Positions 17,946 through 30,140 of a stretch of 64,000 nucleotides of DNA are shown one piece after another. Source of the DNA: Pardosa pseudoannulata. Its lineage: Eukaryota > Arthropoda > Arachnida > Araneae > Lycosidae. The position numbers were made by a program, and so were the translations under genes. Numbering within the stretch: the stretch's first letter is position 1; each line of letters begins with the position of its first letter. The DNA is taken from the NCBI GenBank assembly GCA_032207245.1, contig CM063501.1:78700286-78764285 (forward strand), given 5' to 3'. The notes beneath the pieces were generated by a model. It made no database searches and was not told the origin of the DNA. It was given only the letters and a program-made list of their open reading frames with translations.

Positions 17946-20900
17946 TGGGATCTTTTTGTAAAGTGGTGTTTTCATTTATTCTTTTCTTTATTACATCACA
18001 TATCTGCTGCGTAATAAAAAAATAATCAAAATAGGGACTTTACAATTTCCTTTAATTTGCTTGCATATTTTGCTTTACTACTCATTGGTTTATTTATTTT
18101 ACTTTTAAATTAGTTTATATTAGAGACTGAAATTTATTTAAAAGAAATAGTAAATCATCATTACAGAGCAAATAATGATCATAACCAGATATAAATTTTC
18201 TTACTAGCATCGATGTAATATGTGAGATCTTTTGTAAAGATGTGTTTTCATTTATTCTGTTAGTATTACACTCATATTTGTCATGTAATAAAAAAATTTA
18301 ATTAAAATAGGAAATTTAAAATTTCCTTTAATTTGCTTGCATATTTTGCTTTACTATTCATCGATTTATTTCTGTAAAATTTTGTTTTTAAATTAGTGTA
18401 TATTAGAGACTGAAATTTATTTAAATGAGATATTAAATCATCATTACAGTGCAAATAACGATCATTAGCAGACAAATATTTCCCTACTAGCATCAAAGTC
18501 ATTTAGCAAGATTATCAATCAATTACCTACTAATCTTATAGTTAGCTTATAATGGTTTCTATGGGTAAAAGGCTTCTAGTCAGCTATTATAAACCAGAAC
18601 TTAATGCTTTTCTGAAATCACATATTCCATTATAGGTTGTATGTATATCCGTTTCAACGAATTTATAAGCTTAAGATCCGTGTTGGGCAACAGAATTGGA
18701 TGTCATGGTAACCATAAATATGCAAATCTCGTTTCGCGTGATGTCAAACATAAACTTTAGCTTGTAATACTGGATAAATCAGATATCTGAGTTGAGTTAT
18801 TAGACATTTTCCTACTAGCATTGATGTACTTATTGGGATCTTTTTGTAAAGTTGTGTTTTCATATATTCTTTTCTTATTACATCAAATATTTGTGATGTA
18901 ATAAAAAAAATTAATCAAAATAGAAAATTCAAAATTTTCTTTAACTTGCTTGCGTCATTTGCTTTACTACTCATAGATTTATTTCCATAAAATTTTGCTT
19001 TTAAATTAGTTTATATTACAAATTTAAATTTATTTAAAAGAGATAATAAATCACTATTACATTGTTAATGATAATTATAACCAGACAGATATTTTCCTAC
19101 TAGCATCGATGTAATATATGAGAAATTTTTGTAAAGTTCTGTTTTCATTTATTCTTTTTTTATTACATCTCATATTTGTTATGTAATAAAGAAATTTAAT
19201 CACAATAGGAAATTTAAAATTTCCTTTAATTTGCTTGCATATTTTGCTTTACTACTCATCGATGTATTTCTATAAAATTTTGTTTTTACATTAGTTTATA
19301 TTAGAAACTGAAATTTATTTAAATGAGGTAATAAATCATCATTACAGTGCGAATAACGATCAAAAGCAGACAGCTATTTTCCTACTAGCATCAATGTAAT
19401 TCAGCAAGATTAGGAATCAATTACCGTCGAATCTTATAGTTAGCTTAGAATAGTTTCTAAGGATAAAAGACTTCTATTCAGCTATTATAAACCAATACTT
19501 AATGCTTTTCTGAAATCACATATTCCATTATAGGTTGTATGTATATCCGTTTCAACGAATTTAGAAGCTTAAGATCCGTGTTGGGCAACAGAATTGGATG
19601 TCATGGTAACCATAAATATGTAAATCTCATTTCGCTTGACGTCAAACATAAACTTTAGATTGTAATACTGGATAAATCAGATATCTGAGTTGAGTTATTC
19701 GACATTTTCCTACTAGCATTGATGTACTATTTGTTATCTTTTTGTAAAGTTGTATTTTCATTTTTTTTCTTCTCTTATTACATCACATATTTGTGATGCA
19801 ATAAAGAAAATTAATCAAAATAGAAAATTTAAATTTTTCCTTTGACTTGCTTACATAGTTTGCTTTAATACTCTTAGATTTATTTCCATAAAATTTTGCT
19901 TTTAAATTAGTTTATATTACAAATTTAAGTTTATTTAAAATAGATAATAAATCACTATTACAGTGCAAATGATAACCATAATCAGACAGACATTTTCCTA
20001 CTAGCATTGATGTAAAATGTGTGAAAATTTTTTAAAGTTGTGTTTTCATTTATTCTGTTCTTATTATACTCATATTTGTCATGTAATAAAGAAATTTAAT
20101 GAAAAGAGGAAATTTAAAATTTCCTTTAATTTGCTTGCATATTTTGCTTTACTACTCATCTATTTATTTCTATAAAATTTTGTTTTAAAATTAGTTTATA
20201 TTAGAAACTGAAATTTATTCAAATGAGATAATAAATCATCATTGTAGTATAAATAACGATTATAAGCAGACAGATATTTTCCTACTAGCATCGATGTAAT
20301 TTAGCAAGATTAAGAATCAATTACCGACGAATCTTATAGTTAGCTTAGAATAGTTTCTAAGGATAAAATACTTCTATTCAGCTATTATAAACCAGTACTT
20401 AAGGCTTTTCTGTAATCACATATTCCATTATAGGTTGTATGTATATCCGTTTCAACGAATTTAGAAGCTTAAGATCCGTGTCAGTCAACAAAGTTAGATG
20501 TCATGGTAACCATAAATATGTAAATCTCATTTCGCTTGACGTCAAACATAAACTTTAGATTGTAATACTGGATAAATCAGATATCTGAGTTGAGTTATTC
20601 GACATTTTCCTACTAGCATTGATGTACTATTTGTTATCTTTTTGTAAAGTTGTATTTTCATTTTTTTTCTTCTCTTATTACATCACATATTTGTGATGCA
20701 ATAAAGAAAATTAATCAAAATAGAAAATTTAAAATTTCCGTTAACTTGCTTGTGTAATTTGCTTTACTACTCATAGATTTATTTCCATAAAATTTTGCTT
20801 TTAAATTAGTTCATATTACAAATTTAAATTTATTTAAAAGAGATAATAAATCACTATTACAGTGAAAATAACAATCATAACCAGATAGACATTTTCCTAC

Positions 20901-23900
20901 TAGCATCGATGTAATATGTGAAAAATTTTTGTAAAGTTGTGTTTCTATTTATTCTTTTCTTATTACATCCCATATTTGTCATGTAAGAAAGAAATTTAAT
21001 CAAAATAGGAAATTTAATATTTCCTTTAATTTGCTTGCATATTTTGCTTTACTACTCATCGATTTATTTCTATAAAATTTTGTTTTTTAATTAGTTTATA
21101 TTAGAGACTGAAATTTATTTAAATGAGATAATAAATCATAATTACAGTACAAATAGTGATCATAAGCAGACAGATATTTTCCTACTAGCATCGATGTATT
21201 TTAGCAAGATTGTCAATCAATTACTGACGAATCTTATAGTTAGCTTATAATAGTTTCTATGGATAAAAGACTTCTATTCAGCTATTATAAACCAGTACTT
21301 AATGTTTTTCTGAAATCACTTATTCCATTATAGTTTCTATGTATATCCGTATCAACGAATTTAGAAGCTTAAGATCCGTGTTGGTCAACAGAATTGGATG
21401 TCATGGTAACCATAAATATGCAAATCTCGTTTCGTTTGACGTCAAACATAAACTTTAGCTTGTAATACTGGATAAATCAGATATCTGAGTTGAGTTATTA
21501 GACATTTTGCTACTAACATCGATGTACTATTTGGGATCTTTTTGTAAAGTTGTGTTTTCATTTATTATTTTCTTTATTACATCACATATTTGTTGAGTAA
21601 TAAGAAAAAAATCATCAAAATAGGGAATTTAAAATTTCGTTTAACTTGCTTGCATATTGTGCTTTACAACTCATAGATTTATTTCTATAAAATTATGATT
21701 TTATATTAGTTTATATTAGAGACTGAAATTTATATAAAAGAGATAATAAAACACCATTACAGAGCAAATAACGATCATAACCAGACCGATATTTTCCTAC
21801 TAGTACCGATGTAATATGTGATATATTTTTGTAAAATTGCATTTTTATTTATTATTTTCTTATTACATCACATACTTGTCATGTAATAAGAAAAATTAAT
21901 CAAAATATGCAATTTAAAATTTCCTATAATTTGCTTGCATATTTTGCTTTACTACTCATCAGTTTGTTTCTGTAAAATTTTGATTTTAAATTAGTTTATA
22001 TTAGAAACTGAAATTTATTTAAAAGAGATAATAAATCACCATTACAGAGCAAATAACGATCATAACCAGACAGATATTTTACTACTAGCACCGATGCAAT
22101 ATGTGAGATATTATTGTAAAGTTGTGTAGCATCGATGTAATATAAGAGAAATTTTTGTAAAGTTCTGTTTTCATTCATTCTTTTCTTATTACATTTCATA
22201 TTTGTCATGTAAGTAAGAAATTTAACCAAAATAGGAAATTTAATATTTCGTTTAATTTGCTTGCATATTTTGCTTTACTACTCGATTTATTTTTATAAAA
22301 TTTTGTTTTTAAATTAGTTTATATTAGAGACTGAAATTTATTCAAATGAGGTAATAAATCATCATTGCAGTGCAAATACGATCATAAGCAGACAGATATT
22401 TTCCAACTAGCATCGATGTAATTCAGCAAGATTATCTATCAATTAACTACGAATCTTTTAGTTAGCTTAGAAGGGTTTCTATGGATAAAAGACTTCTATT
22501 CAGCTATTATAAACCAGTACTTAATGCTTTTCTGAAATCACATATTCCATTATAGGCTGTATGTATATCCGTTTCAACGAATTTAGACGCTTAAGATGTG
22601 TGTCGGTCAACAACATTGGATGTCATGGTAACCATAAATATGCAAATCTCGTTTCGCATGACGTCAAACATAAACTTTAGCTTGTAATACTGTTTAAATC
22701 AGATATCTGAGTTGAGTTATTAGACATTTTTCTACTAGCATTCATGTACTATTTGGGATATTTTTGTAAAGTTGCGTTTTCATTTAATCTTTTCTTTGTT
22801 ACATCACATATTTGTTAAGTAATAAAAATAATCAAAATAGGGACTTTAAAATTTCCTTTAATTTGTTTGTATATTTTGCTTTAATACTCATTGGTTTATT
22901 TCTATAAAATTTTGCTTTTAAATTAGTTTATGTTAGGGACTGATATTTAAAAGAGATAATAAATTATCATTACAGATCAAATAACAATCATAAACAGACA
23001 GATATTTTCCTACTAGCGTCAATGTAATATGCTAGATATTTTTGTAAAGTTGTGTTTTCACTTATTCTTTTACTATTATATCACATTTATCTCATAATGA
23101 AAATCAATCAAAATAGGAATTTTAAAATTTCCTTTAACTTGTTTGCGTAATTTGCTTTACTACTCATAGATTTTTTTTCTGTAAAACTTTGCTTTTAATT
23201 TAGATTATATTAGAGACTGAAATTTATTTAAAAGAGACAATAAATCACCATTACTGTGTAAATAACGATCATAACCAGACAGATATTTTCCTACCAGCAT
23301 AGACGTAATATGTGAGATATTTTTGTAAAGTTATGTTTTCATTTATTCTTTTAACTATTATATCACATATTTGACATATAATAAGAAAAATTAATCAAAA
23401 TAGGAAATTTAAAATTTCCTTTAACTTGTTTGCATATTTTGCTTTACTACTCATCGGTTTTTTTTCTATAAAAATTTGCTTTTAAATTACTTTATCTTAG
23501 AGACTGAAACTTATTTAAAAGAGGCAATAAATCACCATTACTGTGTAAATAACGATCATAAACAGACAGATATTTTTCTACTAGTATAGATGTAATATGT
23601 GAGATATTTTTGTAAAGTTGTGTTTTCATTTATTCTTTTCTTATTACATCACATATTTGTCCTGTAATAGGGAAAATTAATCAATATAAGGAATTTAAAA
23701 TTTCCTTTAACTTTCTTGCATATTTTGCTTTACTACTGATCGGCTCTTTGTATAAAATTTTGCTTTTAAATTAGTTTGTATAAGAGAGTGAAATTTGTTT
23801 AAAAGAGATAATAAGTCACCATTATAGTGCAAATGACGATTATAACCAGAGAGATATTTTCCTACTAGCATCGATGTAATATGCTAGATAGTTTTGTAAC

Positions 23901-24140
23901 GCTGTGTTTTCATTTATAATTTTCTTTATTACATCATATATTTGTTATGTAATAAGGAAGAATATTTAAAATAGGAAATTTAGAATTTCCCTTAACTTAC
24001 TTGCATATTTTGCTTTACTACTCATTGATTTGTTTCTAGAAAATTTTGCTTTTATATTAGTGTATATTAGAGGCCGAAATGTATTTAAAAAATATAATAA
24101 ATCACCATTGCAGTGCAAATAACGATCATAACCAGACAGA

Positions 24141-24645
24141 GAGATAAATCAAACAATTTCTAATGAAATTTAAACTAGATTTCTGGATCGAAGACTATAA
24201 ATTCTGTATGTAAATGATTTGAAATATATTCATATTCTAAAAGCAGGGAAATTTATCATTGCTGAGCATGAGCGCCAATATAAGAATTTTCTGCATAGGT
24301 ATATTACGAGAAAGTAAGTGAAATAGAAATGCAAATGTTCTGTCAATAAACTATTTGAGTTATAGCTGGTGTTTTGTCGTGGATATATCTGCTTAATAAT
24401 ATGCTGCTAGTACACATTATTGAATTTTAATTTCGCATTTCACTTTTACATATTACTGATTTTATTTAGCATATACTATTAATATTTACAAACAATAGTA
24501 AACAGATTTTTATTTTAGAGAGAATTTGCTTTTTTTTACATGTCCTACTTTTTATATCTTGCACTTTTATTAAAAAATACAGCATATTTTCATGTTAGAT
24601 CATTTTAAAACATAAAATTTCGTCAACGGTTGTACCTCGTTTTTA
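24141..24645. other. AT-rich non-coding DNA after the satellite
   Basis: The satellite stops within the phrase CCAGACAGAGAG and unique AT-rich sequence follows. Nothing else is recognised. Confidence 0.45.
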
Positions 24646-25150
<505 letters not shown>

Positions 25151-25762
25151 TTAACATGTTGACTTCCGGACGCATTTTCTATGGTTTTCACAAGGGTCCT
25201 ACGTGAACGTTTCATTATTCGATGCATATGATGTAATATTATTTTCAGAAGATAAAATGAGTTATAAAGTCATGCTTGAAGCAGTTTTCTGGGAGCCACC
25301 GGTGACTCATACGGAGCGGTAGGCAATTGTTACGATTGTCCAGTTTTTCAAACAAACGTACTTCCATTGCGAAGTGATTACTCTGATTCTTTGGCATTCA
25401 TAGCATCTAGGAAGAACTAGAGCAAGGAATTTGACTAAAAAAGTAGCGACATATTGTTCCGATTGCGTTGATTCACTTTTTCTTTGCCTTGAATGCTTCA
25501 ATCTAACTTATCACAATATGCACTGATAAAATGTATATTTTTCTTGTATTCATAAAATTATTTTTATATGTTCTATATTGCATTAATTTCTTCAAACCAT
25601 TGTAATAACAATGGTATTGTTGAAAAATTGATCAGTATCCATATTTACTATAATTATGTACTTTTATTATTTGTTGCGTCGCCGGTCACAGGTGGCCCCC
25701 ACGGCGTTGTAGCCAAGTCGAGTGTGGCTCAACAGTGACCCCCATGGTAGTCAACGTGTTAA
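25151..25762 (-). mobile_element. Short piggyBac-type element (second terminal type)
   Basis: The ends are TTAACATGTTGACTTCC at 25151 and its inward-facing partner TTAACACGTTGACTACC ending at 25762, 15 of 17 bases matching, with TTAA at each border. Imperfect GC-rich palindromes lie inside each end (about 25296-25312 and 25685-25700). A minus-strand frame at 25307-25501 has RCYECQRIRVIT and YVCLK, faintly like the cysteine-rich C-terminal finger of piggyBac transposases, but it is too degraded to be sure. At 612 bp it cannot be autonomous. Confidence 0.65.
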
Positions 25763-28545
25763 AAAAGGTTTGCTCTTAGAAATTTTTTTTCTGCCACTGA
25801 TTAATCTAATTCCTTTATCTACTTCTTTTAATGCAGTTCTTTTTAAATAATAACGCTTTTTAAATTTGGTAAATTTATTGCAGACATTTTATACGGTAAA
25901 CTTTTCGAATGATTGTAAAATTGCGTAGAAATAGTAGAACCCACATGCATGAAATTTGGTACTGTAATTTATTCTGGGTCTTTGCAGAACTTGTAACGGC
26001 ATGTTTCGAATCTCGTATTAGGTATCGTTTAACTTATGTGTGAATTTTCATATCTTTATCACACATCTTTCTATGCATATACTGAATTCCATCTAATCCA
26101 TTCTTTTTTATATTCATATTAGTCGTCCGTATGTAAATTCGTAATTTATACCAATGAGTGAATATAAAAATAAGTTTCAAATAAAAAAAATTAATGAAAT
26201 AAATAGTTCATAAATCATCAATTTCGCTTTAAATTTTATATTAGATTCAATCAAAATCTACCTCTTTTAACATTATTATGTTTCTTAGGCTTTTGAAAAT
26301 CAATATTACTTATATAAAAATGACTTTGCAAAATTCTTCAGCCGTGTAAAAAAAAGGCAATATAAGTGTAATGGTTTTTTCATGCTTGTTCAAGTGTTTG
26401 ATATAAGAACAAAAGTGTGGAAAAATGCAACTATGAGGATGATATATATTTTACTTTTTCTTGGATTAATTAAAGTTTTGTTAGATACAACTTCTTGTCA
26501 AATAATTACCGACTTAAAAAGTGGAATACCTTGTGGTTATATACACACAGAAGTATTATGCAGCATTATACTTCAGTGAATTGTACCGTTATATCGTAAA
26601 AAAGTTTTGCAGTGTTATATTCGTTTAAACCTTTAAAGGGCCTTTTTTTTAGTAATGCTATGCTAAAATATTTTTGGGAGTGAGATTAATTTATAAAAAA
26701 GAATTCGTTTAACTTATTATCTAAAATATATTTGATTTTAAAGATATTCTTTTTTTGGTGGAAAGTATATTTAGTAATAGATGGGAAAATAGCTTACCTG
26801 TTGACAATTAAAAATGAATGTAATTTTTGGAAGGTATAATTTCCATGGCCTTATAAATGATTAATAAATGAAGAATTATTTATATTGCATAATGAATCTG
26901 TAGGGAAACAGACGATTAACATAAGGGATTAAATGTATAATTAATCTATGTTTAAACATGTTTAGACTTGGTTTTCTTGTCATTTGATACGGGTAATATC
27001 AGGTATAGATTAAAAGCTCATTATAATTTTAAGACACCTTTTTGTTTAAAAAAATTGCTTTTATTTGCTTTTTATTATATTCGTATATAAACTTCGTTTG
27101 ATTTTGAATGTTATTTAATTAGTTGTTCAAAACTTTATTTTTAGATATACACTAGAAAATGTTCAGAAATGGTTTTATTAAATATCACAAAATATTTGAA
27201 ACTAAAATTTTTAATTTAACATTTTAAGCTCAGAAAAGGCTGTTGGGATTTTTGGGTGAACAAAGAGATCATGCTCATTTTTGATTGAGAATTGGTGCAC
27301 TTAGAAATATTGTTCTAAATGTGTTTCTTTGGAATATTTTAAAATATGAAAAATCTTATTGTATAACATCAGATATTAGGTGATTAGAATAACAAATCTT
27401 AATATATTTAAATATAGGTTAGAATAATTTCCACATCTCAGGATTTTCTTTAGTATAGTAAGATAAACACAAATGCATACTTTGATAAATATATATTCTG
27501 ATAGTCTGTTAACATATATTGAAGTGTATCAGCTTAGAAATAAAAATTTTAGCTACAGAGGACAAAACTATTTCATCTGTAGATGTATGTCTAGTTTATA
27601 TACAATCCATCTTAAATGTACATCTTATCCCAGAAACAGAATAGTTAAGTAAAATATGATTACAAATGGTTCATATCAGTTTCTGAAAATGGTCTCGGAG
27701 ACTTACTGTCTGGTGAATTTTTTTCCAAAAATCGATGCTTTTATGTGCAGTGATCTGGATACTACTCTTTAGAATTACAAAAAGCTTTAAAAACAACATA
27801 TGAATGTAGTCCTTTAAGTTTCATACATTCAGTAAAGACAAACAATGTATAATGGATTTGGTGTATTAAGTTGTTTATAATTCATATTTATTTTTGACTG
27901 CATTCAGTATGATAAATTATTGTTACAGTTCATTAGAACTGTACAGTCATAGAATATATGCTCGATGTTGACTAAAAGATATAAGAAAAATTAGAGTTTT
28001 AAAGGTCACTGTAATTAATTCAATATTTATTAGTATAATATTAAATTATGTAAAATTGAGAAGATTTAAATTGATAAGATTGGTAATTTTTAAATTATGA
28101 GACCTAAGTAAATTTTGTTAAAAATACGGGGAATCATGTTTATTTATACTTTTTTTCATTTTATTTATTTTGTAAATTGATGATATATAAAAACTGAAAT
28201 TTCCCATCTGCTAATCAGTCTATCTGTTTACCTATCACTGTATACATAACAAAATTCTGCGCAGTCCCCATGGATTCCAGATCATTTTTTCAACATTCTG
28301 TACTTAAAAGAAGGTTTTAGTCAATTGTCATTTTAAACAAAGTGAACTTAAAAAGTCACCAGTATAAAAATATGTAATTTTTTAAAATCTATTTTTATAT
28401 TACATTTATTTTATTTGCAACAAGAAGCAACTGCATCGTTTAATGAGGTAAACTGTCGATTGAGAAAGATGACAGTTGTTATTCAAAAATATAACAGATC
28501 TGGTTGAGAAGTATAACAGCTAACACATCCATCGCTGAATTCGTA
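25763..28545. other. AT-rich region without recognised genes
   Basis: This is the longest stretch without an identified repeat or gene. A 65-codon frame at 26382-26579 contains a hydrophobic run (IYILLFLGLIKVLL) that looks like a signal peptide or membrane segment, but it has no homologue that I recognise and no conserved copy in the window. I do not call it a gene. Confidence 0.35.
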
Positions 28546-28552
28546 CAGACTA

Positions 28553-28727
28553 ACGATGACCTAATGGGTAGGGCTTTGACCTCCAGTACCGAAGTTTGTG
28601 GGTTTCAATCCTACTGTGGCATGGACACACTAAACCGTTCGGAATCGGCTTTAAGCAGTAGGTCTCGGTTTCATTAGCCTTCGTGTTGAAAAATGGTAGA
28701 CCATATGTTCCAAACCAAACCAAACCT
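28553..28727 (+). mobile_element. tRNA-derived SINE, family 1
   Basis: Box A-like GATGACCTAATGGGTAGGG at the start and box B-like GGGTTTCAATCC are followed by the family body (GTTCGGAATCGGCTTTAAGC, CATTAGCCTTCGTG) and the CCAAACCAAACCAAACC tail. Box B has lost the usual GGTTCGA form. I did not find a clear target duplication. Confidence 0.8.
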
Positions 28728-28853
28728 GTGCTCGAACATGTGTAGATTTTAAAACGTGTGTGTCTAAAATAACTTTAGTTCTTACAGTATTTTCTTACTT
28801 GAAAACACCGGCAATTAGCATATTTTAATAAAATTATTAGGATGTCATATTCC

Positions 28854-29158
28854 TAGATAGCAAATTTAGTTTGCAACAAACTTGCAGCAGTCTTACTTTG
28901 CAAACTTGCGTCAAGTTCAGCATGACAAGTCTGCAAGTTTGAAACAAGACTACAGCAAGTCTAAGAATTTTCTCTTGCTTCAAGGTTGTCATGACAAGGT
29001 TGCGACAGTTTTGTAGCAAAATAGCGTTGCAAAGGATTTGTCGCTTTATGTTCCGTGTAACTTTCAGAAGTTTTGCTGCAAGTTTGTCGCGTCAAATTTG
29101 TTATGACACGATATTATCCAGAAAAAATCAAACTTGCTGCAAGTATGCATGCTATCTA
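28854..29158. mobile_element. Candidate MITE with TAGATAGCA termini and internal ACTTGCAGCA repeats
   Basis: The outer bases are TAGATAGCA at 28854-28862 and TGCTATCTA at 29150-29158, an exact 9-bp inverted pair. CAAACTTGC or its complement recurs many times inside in both orientations, and both ends carry ACTTGCAGCA a little further in. At about 305 bp with no coding frame this resembles a MITE. The superfamily cannot be assigned because no target duplication is clear. Confidence 0.5.
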
Positions 29159-29189
29159 TGTTTATATTGAAATGTATTATTCTTTATTC

Positions 29190-30140
29190 CACGAAGAAAA
29201 TTACATTCGTTGATTGTCAAAAAGACATTCTACTCAAACCATGCAAATAACTTATTGCTTCGGTATAAAAATGACTGAAATTCTAAAATTGGGTTAAAGT
29301 AATATTATAATGTCATTCATTTTCATGAAAAGAAAATTTAGTTATAAATAAAATTTGATATTCTTTCGTTGTAAAACGGACTTTATACTCAGGTGGAATA
29401 AATAAATTATTGTTCTATCTATCTAAATCTGTTACTTTATCTATTTTTAATTTAATCTATTACAAAAGTGTATTACGTAATGCTATGATGTCATATTTAT
29501 CTTCATTAACTAAATTTAGTGATAAATTAATTTATTATTAGTACATGCAGTGATAAAAAATTATGTCTATATAATTACAAGAACTTTTGGCCCGACAAAA
29601 TTAAAATAACATAATGCTTCAAGATAAAAATATTTGTTATTCTAAAATGGGATAGAAAGGACATTAATGGTACGACATGCTCATAATGCTTCTTAAACTT
29701 CCAAAAATCACTTTGAGCTATGAAATAATAAAGACTCCAAATCTATAGTGTTTGAATAATGTTGAAAATAAGAACTCATTCTTACGGTTGCTGTAATGAG
29801 CTTCTTTATCACTATGCCTTTTTATGCTTTTCGTTCCGGAAAATGGAAGCTAGACAATGGGCAGATTACGAAAGGCATAAAATAAATAGCTTTTCTATGC
29901 AAAATGTCATCGCCTTTGTTGACGGAGCGTGTTGAAATAGCCTTGTAACAACAAAAAGTGGTATATAGATAATTTTTGGAATAATGAAACGTTTACAGGG
30001 ATTATAAAACTGAAATTTTTTTATTGGAGGAAAATATGAGAGTGATTATTGCAAGGTAAATTTAGATGTGGCACTTAGTAGTTTTATATTCCTATCCCAT
30101 ATTTATTTTCAGAATGAACAATCTCAAAATGAAATTTAAG
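29190..30140 (+). repeat. Duplicon copy 1 (surrounding the structured core)
   Basis: Sequence from about 29595 to 30130 is recognisably shared with 32085-32620, 34970-35390 and 40870-41310, with the best match in the centre. Upstream shared phrases are AAAAATATTTGTTnTTnTAAA and ACATGCTCATAA; downstream GGAATAATGnAACG. A further partial copy of only the upstream part appears at about 29240-29300. Conservation falls off on both sides of the 29.8-kb core. Confidence 0.75.
29817..29953 (+). ncRNA. Candidate structured RNA, copy 1 (two hairpins plus ACA)
   Basis: Helix 1 pairs 29820-29833 (TTTTATGCTTTTCG) with 29869-29882 (CGAAAGGCATAAAA): 14 continuous pairs, one of them G-U. The loop contains ACAATGGGCAG, identical in all four copies. 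A hinge AAATAAATA follows. Helix 2 starts GCTTTTC and closes with GAAATAGC (one bulge), with TATGC/GCGTG and TGTCA/TGACG above it. CCTTGTA and ACA (29948-29950) come next. The layout and the 137-nt length resemble an H/ACA snoRNA, but the guide-pocket geometry is not clearly canonical, so the class is inference. No known family was recognised. It may be one of a set of paralogues or a decayed copy. Confidence 0.5.

Noticed and set aside
26382..26579. A 65-codon frame with a hydrophobic, signal-peptide-like run
   Set aside because: Hydrophobic runs are common in chance frames of AT-rich DNA, and there is no homologue, splice structure or repeat copy to support it.
29817..29953. Identification of the structured core as U1, U2, U4, U5, U11, U12 or U4atac snRNA
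   Set aside because: Apart from the Sm-like AATTTTTGG downstream, none of the characteristic 5' or loop sequences of these RNAs are present.
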